A stretch of 64,000 nt of DNA from CBDBBY01 sp965203215 (GTDB taxonomy: Bacteria > Pseudomonadota > Alphaproteobacteria > Rhodobacterales > Rhodobacteraceae): positions 2,852,001-2,916,000 of the forward strand of contig CBDBBY010000001.1 in NCBI GenBank assembly GCA_965203215.1. The letters run 5' to 3'. Shown one piece after another: positions 43,868-52,877 of the stretch. Position 1 is the stretch's first letter, and each line of letters starts with the position of its first letter. Below the pieces are notes generated by a model, which saw only the letters and a list, made by a program, of their open reading frames with translations, ran no database searches and was not told the origin of the DNA. The position numbers and the translations under genes are program-made.

Positions 43868-44491
43868 ATGCGCACAATCGTCTATGTGGACGGGCTCAAC
43901 CTTTATTACGGCTGCCTGAAGAACACACCGTGGAAATGGCTCGACTTGGTATCACTGTCCAAGGGCGCGTTGCACCCGAAACATGAGATTGTTGCCGTAA
44001 AGTATTTTACGGCAAGAGTTCTGGGAACGCCGGACGATCCGTTAAAGCCACAACGCCAGAATGTCTATCTCCAAGCCCTGCAGCATTTCCGGCCTGAGGT
44101 TGAAGTATATTTCGGAAATTTCCTGCGCCACAAGGTGCGCATGCCATTGGCCGACCGACCCGATGACCGCCGAATGGCGGAGGTGCTCAAGACGGAGGAA
44201 AAGGGGTCTGACGTGAATTTGGCCGTGCACCTGCTGAACGACTGCTGGTTGGACCTCTACGATTGCGCAATCGTGGTCAGCAATGACAGCGACTTGGCCG
44301 AGGCGATGCGTTTGGTCAATGAACATCGCGGCAAGCTGATCGGCTTATTGACTCCGAGGCTGAAGCAACGATCCGAGAAGCTTCGCGCCCACGCGCAATT
44401 TGTACGCTTTATCCGGCCCGGCGGGCTGCAGAATGCACAATTGCCGGATCCGATTCCGGGGACAAATATTCGGAAGCATGCGGTCTGGTGA
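43868..44491 (+). CDS. NYN-domain (PIN-like) predicted ribonuclease
   Basis: 207 residues. The NYN fold is marked by VDGLNLYYG with D8 and N11, the central KGSDVNLAVHLL with D115, and SNDSDLAEAM with D140 and D142; these acidic residues form the metal site of PIN-like nucleases. It probably cleaves RNA. A terminator hairpin lies in its leader, and two truncated copies with the same leader precede it. That is unlike housekeeping NYN genes and resembles the RNA-then-terminator-then-RNase order of type III toxin-antitoxin loci (inference). Confidence 0.85.
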   Translation: MRTIVYVDGLNLYYGCLKNTPWKWLDLVSLSKGALHPKHEIVAVKYFTARVLGTPDDPLKPQRQNVYLQALQHFRPEVEVYFGNFLRHKVRMPLADRPDDRRMAEVLKTEEKGSDVNLAVHLLNDCWLDLYDCAIVVSNDSDLAEAMRLVNEHRGKLIGLLTPRLKQRSEKLRAHAQFVRFIRPGGLQNAQLPDPIPGTNIRKHAVW

Positions 44492-45160
44492 GCGGTCGAC
44501 CGAGCGAAGCTTGCATCATCCTTCTTTGCAATCTCGTACCGACGGCCGGAAGTTGCGAGCCGAATCTCAGACTACAATGGCCTACTCGCCCGGCATTGAC
44601 CGATGTCGAATCGTGTTGTCCCAGCAGTCGTCAACATCCGCCTCAACGCTGGTCAATTAAACTTGAATCCTCGTCTTTGGCTTAGCTGCGTCCCATATGC
44701 GAGGAGATGCAAACCCTTTCGACCCGGCAGGTTCAACCGTCCTTGACAAGACCCCGGTAATTGGAGAGCTATCCGGCTCGACAAGCTGCATGCCGATAGT
44801 TCTGCGAATTCCGCGGTGCGTATCCAGCCGGTTTCGCGGCTTGCAACACTAGGCCGAAGCTCCGAAGCGCGAAGGATGAGGCCGGTGGCACGGTTAGAAG
44901 TTTCCGCTTTGTTGATGATGTCGAATTCCTGCAGCCGGATAGCTGATGCACTTGCCGTCATGCCGTCAAACAAGCACATTTGCGGTGCGGCCGCCGCTCA
45001 ATCCCGGCTCTCCGCCTGAACGAAAGCGCGAGCTAAATTACTCATGCAACCTGCGCGGCGCGCCCGCCTTTCAACTTTGCCATGATGCTTCAAGCATCCC
45101 GCGAGCGACGAAAACGGGCATGACCGGAAGCAGGAAGGCAAAATAGCGAAGGGCTTCTAT
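44492..45160. other. 670-bp region without a supported gene
   Basis: A 108-codon frame at 44653-44979 (minus) has ordinary composition but no start signal, motif or neighbour support. Nothing else stands out. Confidence 0.35.
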
Positions 45161-45180
45161 GCCGACCGCGCGCGGTCGGC
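45161..45180 (-). terminator. Perfect 20-bp palindrome just after the ClC gene
   Basis: GCCGACCGCG and CGCGGTCGGC form a perfect inverted repeat one base after the ClC stop in the direction of transcription. A short T-rich stretch (TATTTT) follows about 20 bases further on. It probably ends the ClC transcript. Confidence 0.55.
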
Positions 45181-45181
45181 T

Positions 45182-46909
45182 TCATGACGGCGCGTTCTCC
45201 TCGTCCCGATTGGAATTCAGAATCGTCAGGAACGCCCTGATCACGTCGGCTTCCGTCACGACGCCGAGCAATCGTTCGGATTTCGAATCCACGAGCGGCA
45301 CCGAGCCGCCCTCGAAATCGCTGAAGGCCTCCATTGCTTCAAAGACTGTCGTGCGCTCATTGAACACGAGCTTCGCCTCGCGCGCCGCAGCGGCAACCGG
45401 AGTCTCCGCGCCGCCACGTCCCGGAGTCAGAACGCCGACAAAACGATTGTCGGAGTCGCAAACGAAGATTTCAACCCACTCCTCCGAAGCATGCCGCGAT
45501 TGGACATCGGCGCATCGTTCGCGGCCTTCGACGCGCGCGAAATCCTGCGTCGCGACTTCGCTGACCAGCATCGCGGAGAGCCGGGCATGGTCGCGCCCGT
45601 GCGACAGATCAATTCCTTCGCTCAAGAGCTGCTTGTCGAATATCGACCGTCCGAAGACTCTGCCGGTGACGAAATTGGATGCGACGACCGCCACCATTGC
45701 GGAGATCGAGAGATCGTAGCTCCCTGTCAACTCGAGCACCAGAAGAATCATTGTCAACGGAGCGCCGACGACCGGGCTGGCCACCGCGACCATGCCGCAG
45801 ACCGCGTAAACCGCGAGCCCCGTGTCCTCCGTCAATCCGAGGGATGCTCCGAAGTGCCAGCACAGCGCGCCGAAAAGCGATCCGATCACCATCGCCGGAC
45901 TGAGGATTCCGCCAGCGAAGCCGAAGCCCAAGCAGACAGCGGAAAGCAGGATTTTCGCTGCGACAAGCGCCAGCAGATAAGAGGCGGCGTACATATCCGG
46001 ATTTTTTGCGGCTTGAAGCGTGTCCGTTCCCAAGCCGATGACTTCGGGAATCCAAAGTCCCGCGACCCCGACCGCTAGCCCGGCAAGTCCGGTGCGGACA
46101 ACAGGATGGAGTCCGGATTTTTTGGAGATTGCCAGACATCCGAGCGTCGCGCGCATGAATATGATCGCGACCCCCGCCGACAAAACGCCGAGAATTCCGA
46201 ACAGGATGAAGTCGATCCCGCGCTCCACGCCCATAAACACCTCGGGCAACAAAGTCGGCCGGTCGAACAAGACATTGTTGGCGACATATCCGCTTGCGGC
46301 GGCGATGGTCGTCGGAACGAATGCTTTCAGCGAGTAGTGGCGGAGAATGGCTTCGTGCGCGAATACCAAGCCAGCGATGGGCGCATTGAATGCCGTCGAT
46401 ATCGCGGCGGCCACGCCGCACGCCATCGCTATGGACGGCAGGGATCTAACCTTGGAAAGCCGCCACGCCGTGTTTCCCAGGATTGCGCCAAGATACACGA
46501 CGGGACCATATTGGCCTACGGACGCTCCTGACCCCAAGGATACCAATGCGGCGCCCGTTGACAAAAGCCCAGCGCGGATCTTCGCCATTCCGGTGCGGAG
46601 CTGAACAGCTCTGATGACATCGGACGGGCCCAACGGCTTCGGCTCGCCCGACAGCCAAGTGAACATCGCCCCGACAAGCAATCCTCCCGCCGTCGGCACG
46701 AGCAGCGTCATTCCAATCAGAAACGTCCGGCTGCCGGCGAAATTCGACTTGGACGATTGCGACACGAGCAAGACATCGTTCAACCACTCCACCGCCTCGA
46801 CGAATCCCAAGGCCGCCGTCGCCACGACGGCGCCGATGGCGACCGAAAGGATCGGGAGTCCGATCATGCCCGGCGCACGGCCGATAAAATTGAAGTCAGT
46901 TTTCAGCAT
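45182..46909 (-). CDS. ClC-type chloride channel/transporter with C-terminal CBS pair
   Basis: 575 residues: an ion-conducting ClC domain (about 15-435) and two CBS domains (about 445-565, ending FLTILNSNRDEENAPS). The selectivity motifs are GSGASVGQYGP (126-136), GVAAAISTAFNAPIAGLVFAHE and GFAGGILSPAMVIG. At the position of the gating glutamate of GREGP exchangers there is Y134 (GQYGP), which would disturb proton coupling. CBS domains usually sense adenine nucleotides. It is a single-gene unit ended by a palindromic hairpin. Confidence 0.9.
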   Translation of the reverse strand: MLKTDFNFIGRAPGMIGLPILSVAIGAVVATAALGFVEAVEWLNDVLLVSQSSKSNFAGSRTFLIGMTLLVPTAGGLLVGAMFTWLSGEPKPLGPSDVIRAVQLRTGMAKIRAGLLSTGAALVSLGSGASVGQYGPVVYLGAILGNTAWRLSKVRSLPSIAMACGVAAAISTAFNAPIAGLVFAHEAILRHYSLKAFVPTTIAAASGYVANNVLFDRPTLLPEVFMGVERGIDFILFGILGVLSAGVAIIFMRATLGCLAISKKSGLHPVVRTGLAGLAVGVAGLWIPEVIGLGTDTLQAAKNPDMYAASYLLALVAAKILLSAVCLGFGFAGGILSPAMVIGSLFGALCWHFGASLGLTEDTGLAVYAVCGMVAVASPVVGAPLTMILLVLELTGSYDLSISAMVAVVASNFVTGRVFGRSIFDKQLLSEGIDLSHGRDHARLSAMLVSEVATQDFARVEGRERCADVQSRHASEEWVEIFVCDSDNRFVGVLTPGRGGAETPVAAAAREAKLVFNERTTVFEAMEAFSDFEGGSVPLVDSKSERLLGVVTEADVIRAFLTILNSNRDEENAPS

Positions 46910-47450
46910 TCAGCCCTGTCGCGCCAACAGCGTGCGCATTCAAACGCCTTCCGAAGCGCGGCCGCCCAAGCATTGTTCAAGCCTCTGCATCCCGTCTATG
47001 TCAAGAATGCATGCAATCGCAAACGAACAATTATGCTCTTTGATCGGCTGAAGCCTTGTCCGGCCTCGGCGCACGGCCGGGATGTCCGTCGACTGACGGA
47101 TCAGAGCAGGTCGCCGTCAAAGCCTCGCGCCCTGTCGACGGCATTGTCCGTCGCAGGACAATTTCGGTTTGCCTTGAACTGGAAGTCGGGAATCCGAGCG
47201 CGTTCGGACCCCGAACATGGAGCGAAACGGCAGTTCCCGAGGCGCCGGTCGAACCCGGGTGCATTTCATGATTCATGGTCAGGCAACCATTGCAACCCTC
47301 GAAAGACCAAATCCGGTAGATGCGCGAGGGCGCAAAACCGCCCCAGCCAAAAAGCATGAAGCGCACCCGCCGAATCCGCCCGAGCTTGCATGGTCGAATT
47401 CTCGATTCCGCCCCGTCGGCCCCGACCGACTCTCCGGATGTGCCCGTCGC
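46910..47450. other. 540-bp spacer between ClC and the pilus operon; holds a dispersed repeat
   Basis: Bases 47262-47360 resemble, in the same reading frame, the small gene at 38853-39095 (FMI...IATLERPNPVDARGRKTAPAK here). No pilin-like gene (short signal, hydrophobic helix) was found, although pilS would be expected at this end of a type IVb operon. Confidence 0.5.
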
Positions 47451-48533
47451 TCAGAAGCCGGACGCGATCTGGCCCTGAATCTCGTACATTGCGAACACCA
47501 CGAACAATATGACTCCGAAGACGAGCACGAATGCGAACGAGCGCATCATCGCGAGCTGTCTCTCGAAGTCCGCGCGAGCGTTTTCGCGCCATTCGTCGAC
47601 CATCAGCGATATGAGCGTAGGGAAACTTGGCGACCGCGAGCAAATCTTGAGCGAAACGTTCAGTTCGGGATCCGGCCAGTCTGTGCCGGCCATATCCATC
47701 GCCGTTCCGAGATCGCATCCGTTCAGCAAATGGAAACGGATTTTCTCGGCCCGGCCGGCCACATACGGGCAAGCGGACGCCTTGACGCGATTGATGGCTT
47801 CGACCGCCGACATTCCGCTGGCCATCAGCGATGCCACCGATTGCAGGAACGCCGCGCCGGAGCGGACGCGGTACGCGGCAAAGAAGGGAAGCTTGTCCGC
47901 CTGCGTCCGCCCTCGGCCTGTCCAGCGCGGAAGAACGAAGAGCATCAGAGCCGGAAGCGTTACCGCAACTGCTGCGACATAGGGCGCAAGGTCCGAAGCC
48001 GTTCCGCTCGCCGAATCCAAAGCCGAGGCCACGCCGGTCCATCGCGCCGCGGGTAGCAGCCGATCCAACGCCGACACGATGGTGACGTCGAAATAAACAA
48101 GCAATCCGTACGACAGCAAAAGCAAGAAAACCGGGTAAGCCAATGCCGACGCGACGGAGTGCCGCTGCCCTTCCTTTTTGTCCAGCGCTATGCAGAATCG
48201 GTCAAGCTGCTCTTGGAATTGGTGGGTGTTCTCGATCACGGCGAGGAAACCGTACTCCTCCTTCGGAATCCATCCCGACAGGGCGTCCGCAAACCCCAGC
48301 CCGTTTCGAATGCCTCTGCCGACGTCGAATGCAATCAAAGCTACAGGCTCCCCGAGCTTCTTGCCTCCTTGCGAAGCCATGTTGCAGATGGTTTCGATGG
48401 CCTCGCTGCGCGACAAGCCCGAACGCATGAGCGCAACGACGTTCCGGTAAAAGCGCTTCCGCTTCCGGCCGTCGAATTGCACGCGCGCGAACAGGCGGCC
48501 GAGCCGTTGCGCGCTCCCGAAAGGGCTGTTCAT
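47451..48533 (-). CDS. Type IVb pilus inner-membrane platform protein (GspF/PilR-like)
   Basis: 360 residues from ATG 48533, which overlaps the ATPase stop by four bases; the open frame upstream of it belongs to the ATPase gene region. Two GspF-type cytoplasmic helical repeats are separated by hydrophobic segments (about 130-150 and 180-205) and a final one near 340-358. It would anchor the ATPase at the inner membrane. It matches PilR of the IncI thin-pilus set and is the last gene of the run. Confidence 0.85.
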   Translation of the reverse strand: MNSPFGSAQRLGRLFARVQFDGRKRKRFYRNVVALMRSGLSRSEAIETICNMASQGGKKLGEPVALIAFDVGRGIRNGLGFADALSGWIPKEEYGFLAVIENTHQFQEQLDRFCIALDKKEGQRHSVASALAYPVFLLLLSYGLLVYFDVTIVSALDRLLPAARWTGVASALDSASGTASDLAPYVAAVAVTLPALMLFVLPRWTGRGRTQADKLPFFAAYRVRSGAAFLQSVASLMASGMSAVEAINRVKASACPYVAGRAEKIRFHLLNGCDLGTAMDMAGTDWPDPELNVSLKICSRSPSFPTLISLMVDEWRENARADFERQLAMMRSFAFVLVFGVILFVVFAMYEIQGQIASGF

Positions 48534-50221
48534 CCGCCGTTCAGGTCCAGTTCCCGCAGGTCGGCGGCAAGCCTTGCCGCGTGCGGACCGAAATCGCGCA
48601 AATACGCGCTGACCAGATCGACTTCCTCCTCGATTTCGTTGACGTCGCACTCGCCGGTTCCGACCCGGATCATGGCATGGTGCATGACGGGAATCCCGCC
48701 CGCGCCTCCTTCGGATTTCGGCTTCAGCCAATGGGCGCGCATCGCGCTCCGGTCGCCCTTGATGTACGAATCCAGCATGGCAGGATCCGGCAGCACGGTT
48801 TCGGCGACGACCGTCCTGCCGACGAGCCCGTTGCTGCATTCGGCGCAACCCGCGCCCCGCAAGAACAGCTTGTCGGCCCCAAGCGCGGTGATGCCGATTA
48901 TTTCGGACGCGAGCTCCTGCGAGACGAGGCCCTTGTCCAATCCTTCATCGTAATTGATCTTGCAGCCGGGACAAATCACGCCGATCAGCCTCTGGTAGAT
49001 CAAGCCCCTAACGATCGCAGGTTCGGTCAGCTTCCAGTGCTCGACGCCGAGATCGCTCAAGCGGTCAAGGATGCCCAGCGCGGAACCCGCATGCACGGTC
49101 GACCAGAGGGCGTGGCCGGTCATGGCGAGTTCGATCGCGTATCCCGCGAGTTCCCGGTCCCTCAGCTCTCCGAGGACAACCACATTCGGGTCGGAGCGCA
49201 GCGTCGCCTTGATGGCTTCGATGAAAGCGTCCGCGCGCGGCTGGCCGGATTTCGGAACCACCGCGACGTGGACGGCTCCTGAGATTTCCAATTCGACCGG
49301 CTCCTCGATCGCGAAGGCGGACATTTCGAACGACTTGTCCCGGATCATTGCGTTCAGGATCCGCTGCAGCGTGGTCGTCTTTCCGGAAGAGACGCGGCCG
49401 GCGATCAGGTGCAGACCGCTCGTCCTGCGGCGCATGATGCCGATTTCCCGGATCTGCTCCGGCAAATAGCCGAGGTCGGCGATCTCCGATTTTCCTTTGC
49501 CGGAGGAATATTTCAGACGCATGACCAATGCCGCGCGGTGGCCGGAGGTCGGCGAGTACTGGAGTCTCGCCAAATCGACATTCGGCGGCAGCAATCCCGA
49601 CGCCCGCGTGAGCGACCCCTTCATGAAGCTCGAAATCCCGCTTTCGGCTCCTTGGTCCGTCGCGACGGCGAAAGCCGCGTTGATGATCGCCATTCCTTCT
49701 TCCGGGCCGCGCGTCGCAAGCATCCGGAGGCGGCCATGCACTCGGGCCCGGATCTCGCAGTATCCCGCCAGCACTTGGAAATGGATGTCCGATGCGTATT
49801 GCGCGGCGGCTTGGGCGATGAGCCTTCGCAGGTCCCTTTGACGCTCGATTTCGCTGCGCTGGGCCTCGGCGGGCGCAGCGCGTCGCATGTGCTTTTCGTA
49901 AATCGAGATGATCGATTCACTGTCGGATTCCGCAATCCGCTGCACGTCGAAGTCCGCGAGGCGCGCCCGGTCCAGCAGCGCCTTCACCTCCGGAGACCAT
50001 CTGCTTCCGACCGCGATCACCGCCAATCCGCTTCTGAAGATCGCGACAAGCCTGCGGTCCGCAGCCGGAACCTCAAGCTCGCCGCCGGGCCCCGACACGA
50101 GCGGCCCGGTGGCGGTTTCGTCTATGACCTCTGCCGGATCGTCCGCCGACCCTTCAAGCGCGTGAGGTCGGATTGCGCGGGACGTCGCCGGTCCCGCCGC
50201 CGTCTCAACGGTTGATCGCAT
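48530..50221 (-). CDS. Type IVb pilus assembly ATPase (GspE/PilQ-like)
   Basis: 563 residues from ATG 50221 (17-base overlap with the preceding gene). Walker A GRVSSGKTT is at 275-283 (K281), the Asp box AIEEPVELE at 304-312, Walker B VVVLGELRD at 347-355 and the His box MTGHALWSTVHAG after it. Two cysteine pairs (CPGC and CAEC) form the zinc site of GspE-type ATPases. It powers pilus assembly from the cytoplasm and matches PilQ of the IncI system. Confidence 0.9.
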   Translation of the reverse strand: MRSTVETAAGPATSRAIRPHALEGSADDPAEVIDETATGPLVSGPGGELEVPAADRRLVAIFRSGLAVIAVGSRWSPEVKALLDRARLADFDVQRIAESDSESIISIYEKHMRRAAPAEAQRSEIERQRDLRRLIAQAAAQYASDIHFQVLAGYCEIRARVHGRLRMLATRGPEEGMAIINAAFAVATDQGAESGISSFMKGSLTRASGLLPPNVDLARLQYSPTSGHRAALVMRLKYSSGKGKSEIADLGYLPEQIREIGIMRRRTSGLHLIAGRVSSGKTTTLQRILNAMIRDKSFEMSAFAIEEPVELEISGAVHVAVVPKSGQPRADAFIEAIKATLRSDPNVVVLGELRDRELAGYAIELAMTGHALWSTVHAGSALGILDRLSDLGVEHWKLTEPAIVRGLIYQRLIGVICPGCKINYDEGLDKGLVSQELASEIIGITALGADKLFLRGAGCAECSNGLVGRTVVAETVLPDPAMLDSYIKGDRSAMRAHWLKPKSEGGAGGIPVMHHAMIRVGTGECDVNEIEEEVDLVSAYLRDFGPHAARLAADLRELDLNGG

Positions 50222-51569
50222 GCGTTCTCGCAATGCCGTTCCGCTCGACCATGGCGGAATTTTCGGAGATCGAAACAACCAGCGCTCCGTCCGGCAGGAC
50301 GCCGCCTTCGCTTGCGCTCAGGCGCGTGTCCCCGACGCGGAAAATTGCGACAAGGCGGCCTTGGGTTCCGAAGACTTCCTCAAGCACCGGCTCGGGCGGC
50401 GGAACGGAGCGAACAAGCTGTTCCGCTTGCGCGGAAACCGCCTCCCGCCTCGGAGGAGCCGGATTTGAAACGTCCGCATCTTCAAGCTCCGCGCGCTTCC
50501 GCTTGATCTCCACTTGAAGCTCAAGCGACCTCTTCTGCGAATCCAAGCCGTTCTCCGCCATTTCCGCCGCGATGCGCCTGCCGACGGGCGTATCGCGGAA
50601 CACCTTGAACTTGCCCGGCGCGATCTCGATGGCCGCATCGGGGCCGTTGATCTCCATTAGCCTCGCGATCAATTCAGCCTGCTTCACCTGCCTTTCCATC
50701 AAGAGAATGCTTTCCGAAATCTCCGACTGGCGCGCAAGCAGTCCGCTTTCTTCGAGCAAAGCGGCCTTCCATTCGGTGACCGGATCGTGTTCCGGCTCTT
50801 TGAAGCCGACCGTCGCGGGCGCATCCTCCACAGCGGGCGCATGTTCGGCAACGCCCGTCCCCGACCGGATTCCGGCGTGCTCTTGATTGACAGTCCCGGT
50901 CGAGCCTGACCCGTCGAGCGGCGGCGAAGGGCGACGTGACGGGGTTTCAGGACTTTCGAGGATCTCCTGATCGGGGCTTTCCGCTTGCACCGCGCCCGTC
51001 AGCCACCGGATGAATTCCCGTGCTTGCATGACAGCTTGCGCGAATTCCAAGCCGTCGTGGGTCGCGCCTTCGCCAACCCGGTCGCAAGGCTCGCTCGGAC
51101 ATTGCAGGTACTGCCCGTCCGGCGCAGCGGTCCGCAGGCTTTCACTTGGAGTCGAGCGACCGACTGATGTTCTTGGCACCGAGGCATCTGATTCAAATCC
51201 GGACGTCGGGCGCGCAAGAGCAGCATCCTGCGACAGCGCAGCAGCTGAACCGACGATCTGGAGACCTGCGGCCAAAGCGATCGCCACCGGGATGCATCCC
51301 ATTTTCTTTGGATCGAACGGGGCGAGGTGCCGCCGGTCGAAATTGCGCGCCGATTCTTCGCTCGCCGCAGAACGCTGCGCAGAAAGCAATCGTGGGGACG
51401 ATTTCCTTGATCGGATGTCTCCTCGCGCCGCCGTCCGACCAAAAAGGTTGGATCGCGCCGTGGCCGCCGTGATTCGACCCATTCGAAACCTTTTGCTTGC
51501 CTTGTCGATCCCGGCCGAACTCTTGCGCACGGTTGTCCCGCCCTTTTCTATGCTGTTCTCCGAGTTCAT
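50205..51569 (-). CDS. Pilus periplasmic/inner-membrane protein (PilP-like)
   Basis: 454 residues from ATG 51569, which overlaps the previous stop (ATGA) and follows GAGGAA. About 90 basic cytoplasmic residues precede a membrane segment (MGCIPVAIALAAGLQIVGSA); a Pro/Glu-rich linker, a helix (LLARQSEISESILLMERQ) and a C-terminal beta domain (GRLVAIFRVGDTRL... VSISENSAMVE) like the HR/PilP domain follow. Bases 51288-51440, coding for part of the cytoplasmic tail and the start of the membrane helix, match a noncoding sequence at 56771-56923, so this tail may derive from a repeat. Linking inner membrane to secretin is the expected role. Confidence 0.8.
   Translation of the reverse strand: MNSENSIEKGGTTVRKSSAGIDKASKRFRMGRITAATARSNLFGRTAARGDIRSRKSSPRLLSAQRSAASEESARNFDRRHLAPFDPKKMGCIPVAIALAAGLQIVGSAAALSQDAALARPTSGFESDASVPRTSVGRSTPSESLRTAAPDGQYLQCPSEPCDRVGEGATHDGLEFAQAVMQAREFIRWLTGAVQAESPDQEILESPETPSRRPSPPLDGSGSTGTVNQEHAGIRSGTGVAEHAPAVEDAPATVGFKEPEHDPVTEWKAALLEESGLLARQSEISESILLMERQVKQAELIARLMEINGPDAAIEIAPGKFKVFRDTPVGRRIAAEMAENGLDSQKRSLELQVEIKRKRAELEDADVSNPAPPRREAVSAQAEQLVRSVPPPEPVLEEVFGTQGRLVAIFRVGDTRLSASEGGVLPDGALVVSISENSAMVERNGIARTHAINR
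51288..51440 (+). repeat. Dispersed repeat copy lying inside the PilP-like gene
   Basis: About 150 bases with roughly three quarters identity by eye to 56771-56923 and weaker similarity to 28910-28990. It starts GGGATGCATCCCATTTTC. On the minus strand it is read in frame as part of the pilus protein. Confidence 0.65.
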
Positions 51570-52876
51570 TGGGAATTCCTCACGGATGCTGACGCCAGCT
51601 GGTTGAAGGCTGCCGGGCGGTGGTAGACTTTGGCCTTCAGCATCCACGCGTTCGCATTCATGTCGAACATGATCGACTCAGGCACGAGCGCCGGAATATC
51701 CGAGATCAGCCGCGCATAGTCCCGGAGTCCGGTTGAAGTCGCGATCATGATGTCGTGGCGATTGAATGCGACGCCGCCCGAAGCGGCGTTGGGCCGCCCC
51801 GACCTGCGAACAAGCCCAACATCAAGGCCGAGTGTTTGAAACCGCTCGCGAAGAGCGGTTTCGATCTTCTTGCCCGTCCACGGGGCAGCAACCGGCCAGT
51901 TGATCGTTTCCGGAACCTCGAAAGCTTCCGATGCGGAAGCCGACTCGCCGTTCCGCCCAAGAACCGGCCGGATCCCGGTGCGGGACTCCACGCTTGCCGC
52001 GAGGAACGAAATTCGTCCTCTCTTCCTCCGCCAATCGGCTGTCACGGTCGCGCCGCCCCCGGAAAACACGCATTCGAGTCGGAGCAATTCCCATCCGGGC
52101 GGCTCCAAAGCGAACCTTTCCATCGCGCGCTCGCAGTGCGGAACCGCTTGCCTGATTGGAAGCGCTCCCGTCCACGGCACCGGAACAGCTTCGGCGGGCG
52201 CTGAATCTCCGATCAGCGCTTCGCGCTGAGCCCATGCTTGCTGCAGACGCGAAACCTCGCGCCACCCGTATCCGAGCAATGCAAGAGCCAGCAATGCGGC
52301 GCAGCAAGCCGAAGCGAAGCGGAACGCGCGGTTCAAAGGCCGAAGCCGGGCCGCCGCGCCAAGATCAATCAGTTCGGAAAGAGAGGCGCCGCCAGCTCCG
52401 CCGACGCTCCAGTCGGCCGGCGCATAAAGCCGCCCCCAGTCGGGGGCTTCAAGCAATTTGCGGAATGCCGCCTCTGCGGACTCCGCCTCGCGGCAGACCA
52501 GATCTTCATAGACCCACCCGTCGCGCACGGCAACGATCCACCACTCGCCGTTTCCGGCCGGAAACGCGCCGACCCAAGTGTCGCCGACGACATTGCCGTC
52601 GAACAAAGTCGCGCCTGCGAGCATTCCTGAAGCGAAGCCCTTGTCGGCCGTCGCGAAACCGAGTTGCCGACCGTCGCCGGCGGGCGCAACCAGCCCGAAG
52701 ACTCGCGTTCCGCTGCCGGCCAACGCCGCCTGATCGCGAACGGACATTCCGGAACGGGTTGGCTGCCAAAGCAGCCCAAGCGCCGCCTGCTGCCGCCCGA
52801 TCCGAATTTTGTTCGGACCCGCCGGTTCCATCGACATCGCGGATGCCTTGCTGAGCATTTTCTTCAACCGAGGCAT
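51566..52876 (-). CDS. Pilin accessory protein, PilO2 family
   Basis: 436 residues from ATG 52876, one base after the secretin stop. The N-terminal cytoplasmic domain (about 20-190; WWIVAVRDGWVYEDLV, RKLLEAPDWGRLYAPADW) is typical of PilO2/PAP_PilO; a membrane helix (about 210-230, SACCAALLALALLGYGW) and a periplasmic part with CEVF-type pairs follow. It corresponds to PilO of IncI thin pili and helps align the secretin and inner platform. Confidence 0.82.
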   Translation of the reverse strand: MPRLKKMLSKASAMSMEPAGPNKIRIGRQQAALGLLWQPTRSGMSVRDQAALAGSGTRVFGLVAPAGDGRQLGFATADKGFASGMLAGATLFDGNVVGDTWVGAFPAGNGEWWIVAVRDGWVYEDLVCREAESAEAAFRKLLEAPDWGRLYAPADWSVGGAGGASLSELIDLGAAARLRPLNRAFRFASACCAALLALALLGYGWREVSRLQQAWAQREALIGDSAPAEAVPVPWTGALPIRQAVPHCERAMERFALEPPGWELLRLECVFSGGGATVTADWRRKRGRISFLAASVESRTGIRPVLGRNGESASASEAFEVPETINWPVAAPWTGKKIETALRERFQTLGLDVGLVRRSGRPNAASGGVAFNRHDIMIATSTGLRDYARLISDIPALVPESIMFDMNANAWMLKAKVYHRPAAFNQLASASVRNSQ

Positions 52877-52877
52877 T

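Larger units (their letters stand above)
42944..44040 (+). repeat. Three tandem ~390-bp units: leader RNA plus 5' part of a NYN gene
   Basis: Units begin at about 42944, 43334 and 43723 (periods 390 and 389), each with ATTGC/ACGG-GA..TTC.GTCA.GCGAAA ahead of TTGACA. Each then has a GC-rich hairpin with a T-run and an ATG followed by NYN-like coding sequence. Units 1 and 2 keep only the first ~60 codons; unit 3 runs into the full gene. The third unit diverges after about 44040. The stems stay paired despite base changes. Confidence 0.85.

Noticed and set aside
44653..44979. 108-codon frame on the minus strand
   Set aside because: Plausible composition but no start signal, family resemblance or neighbour support.
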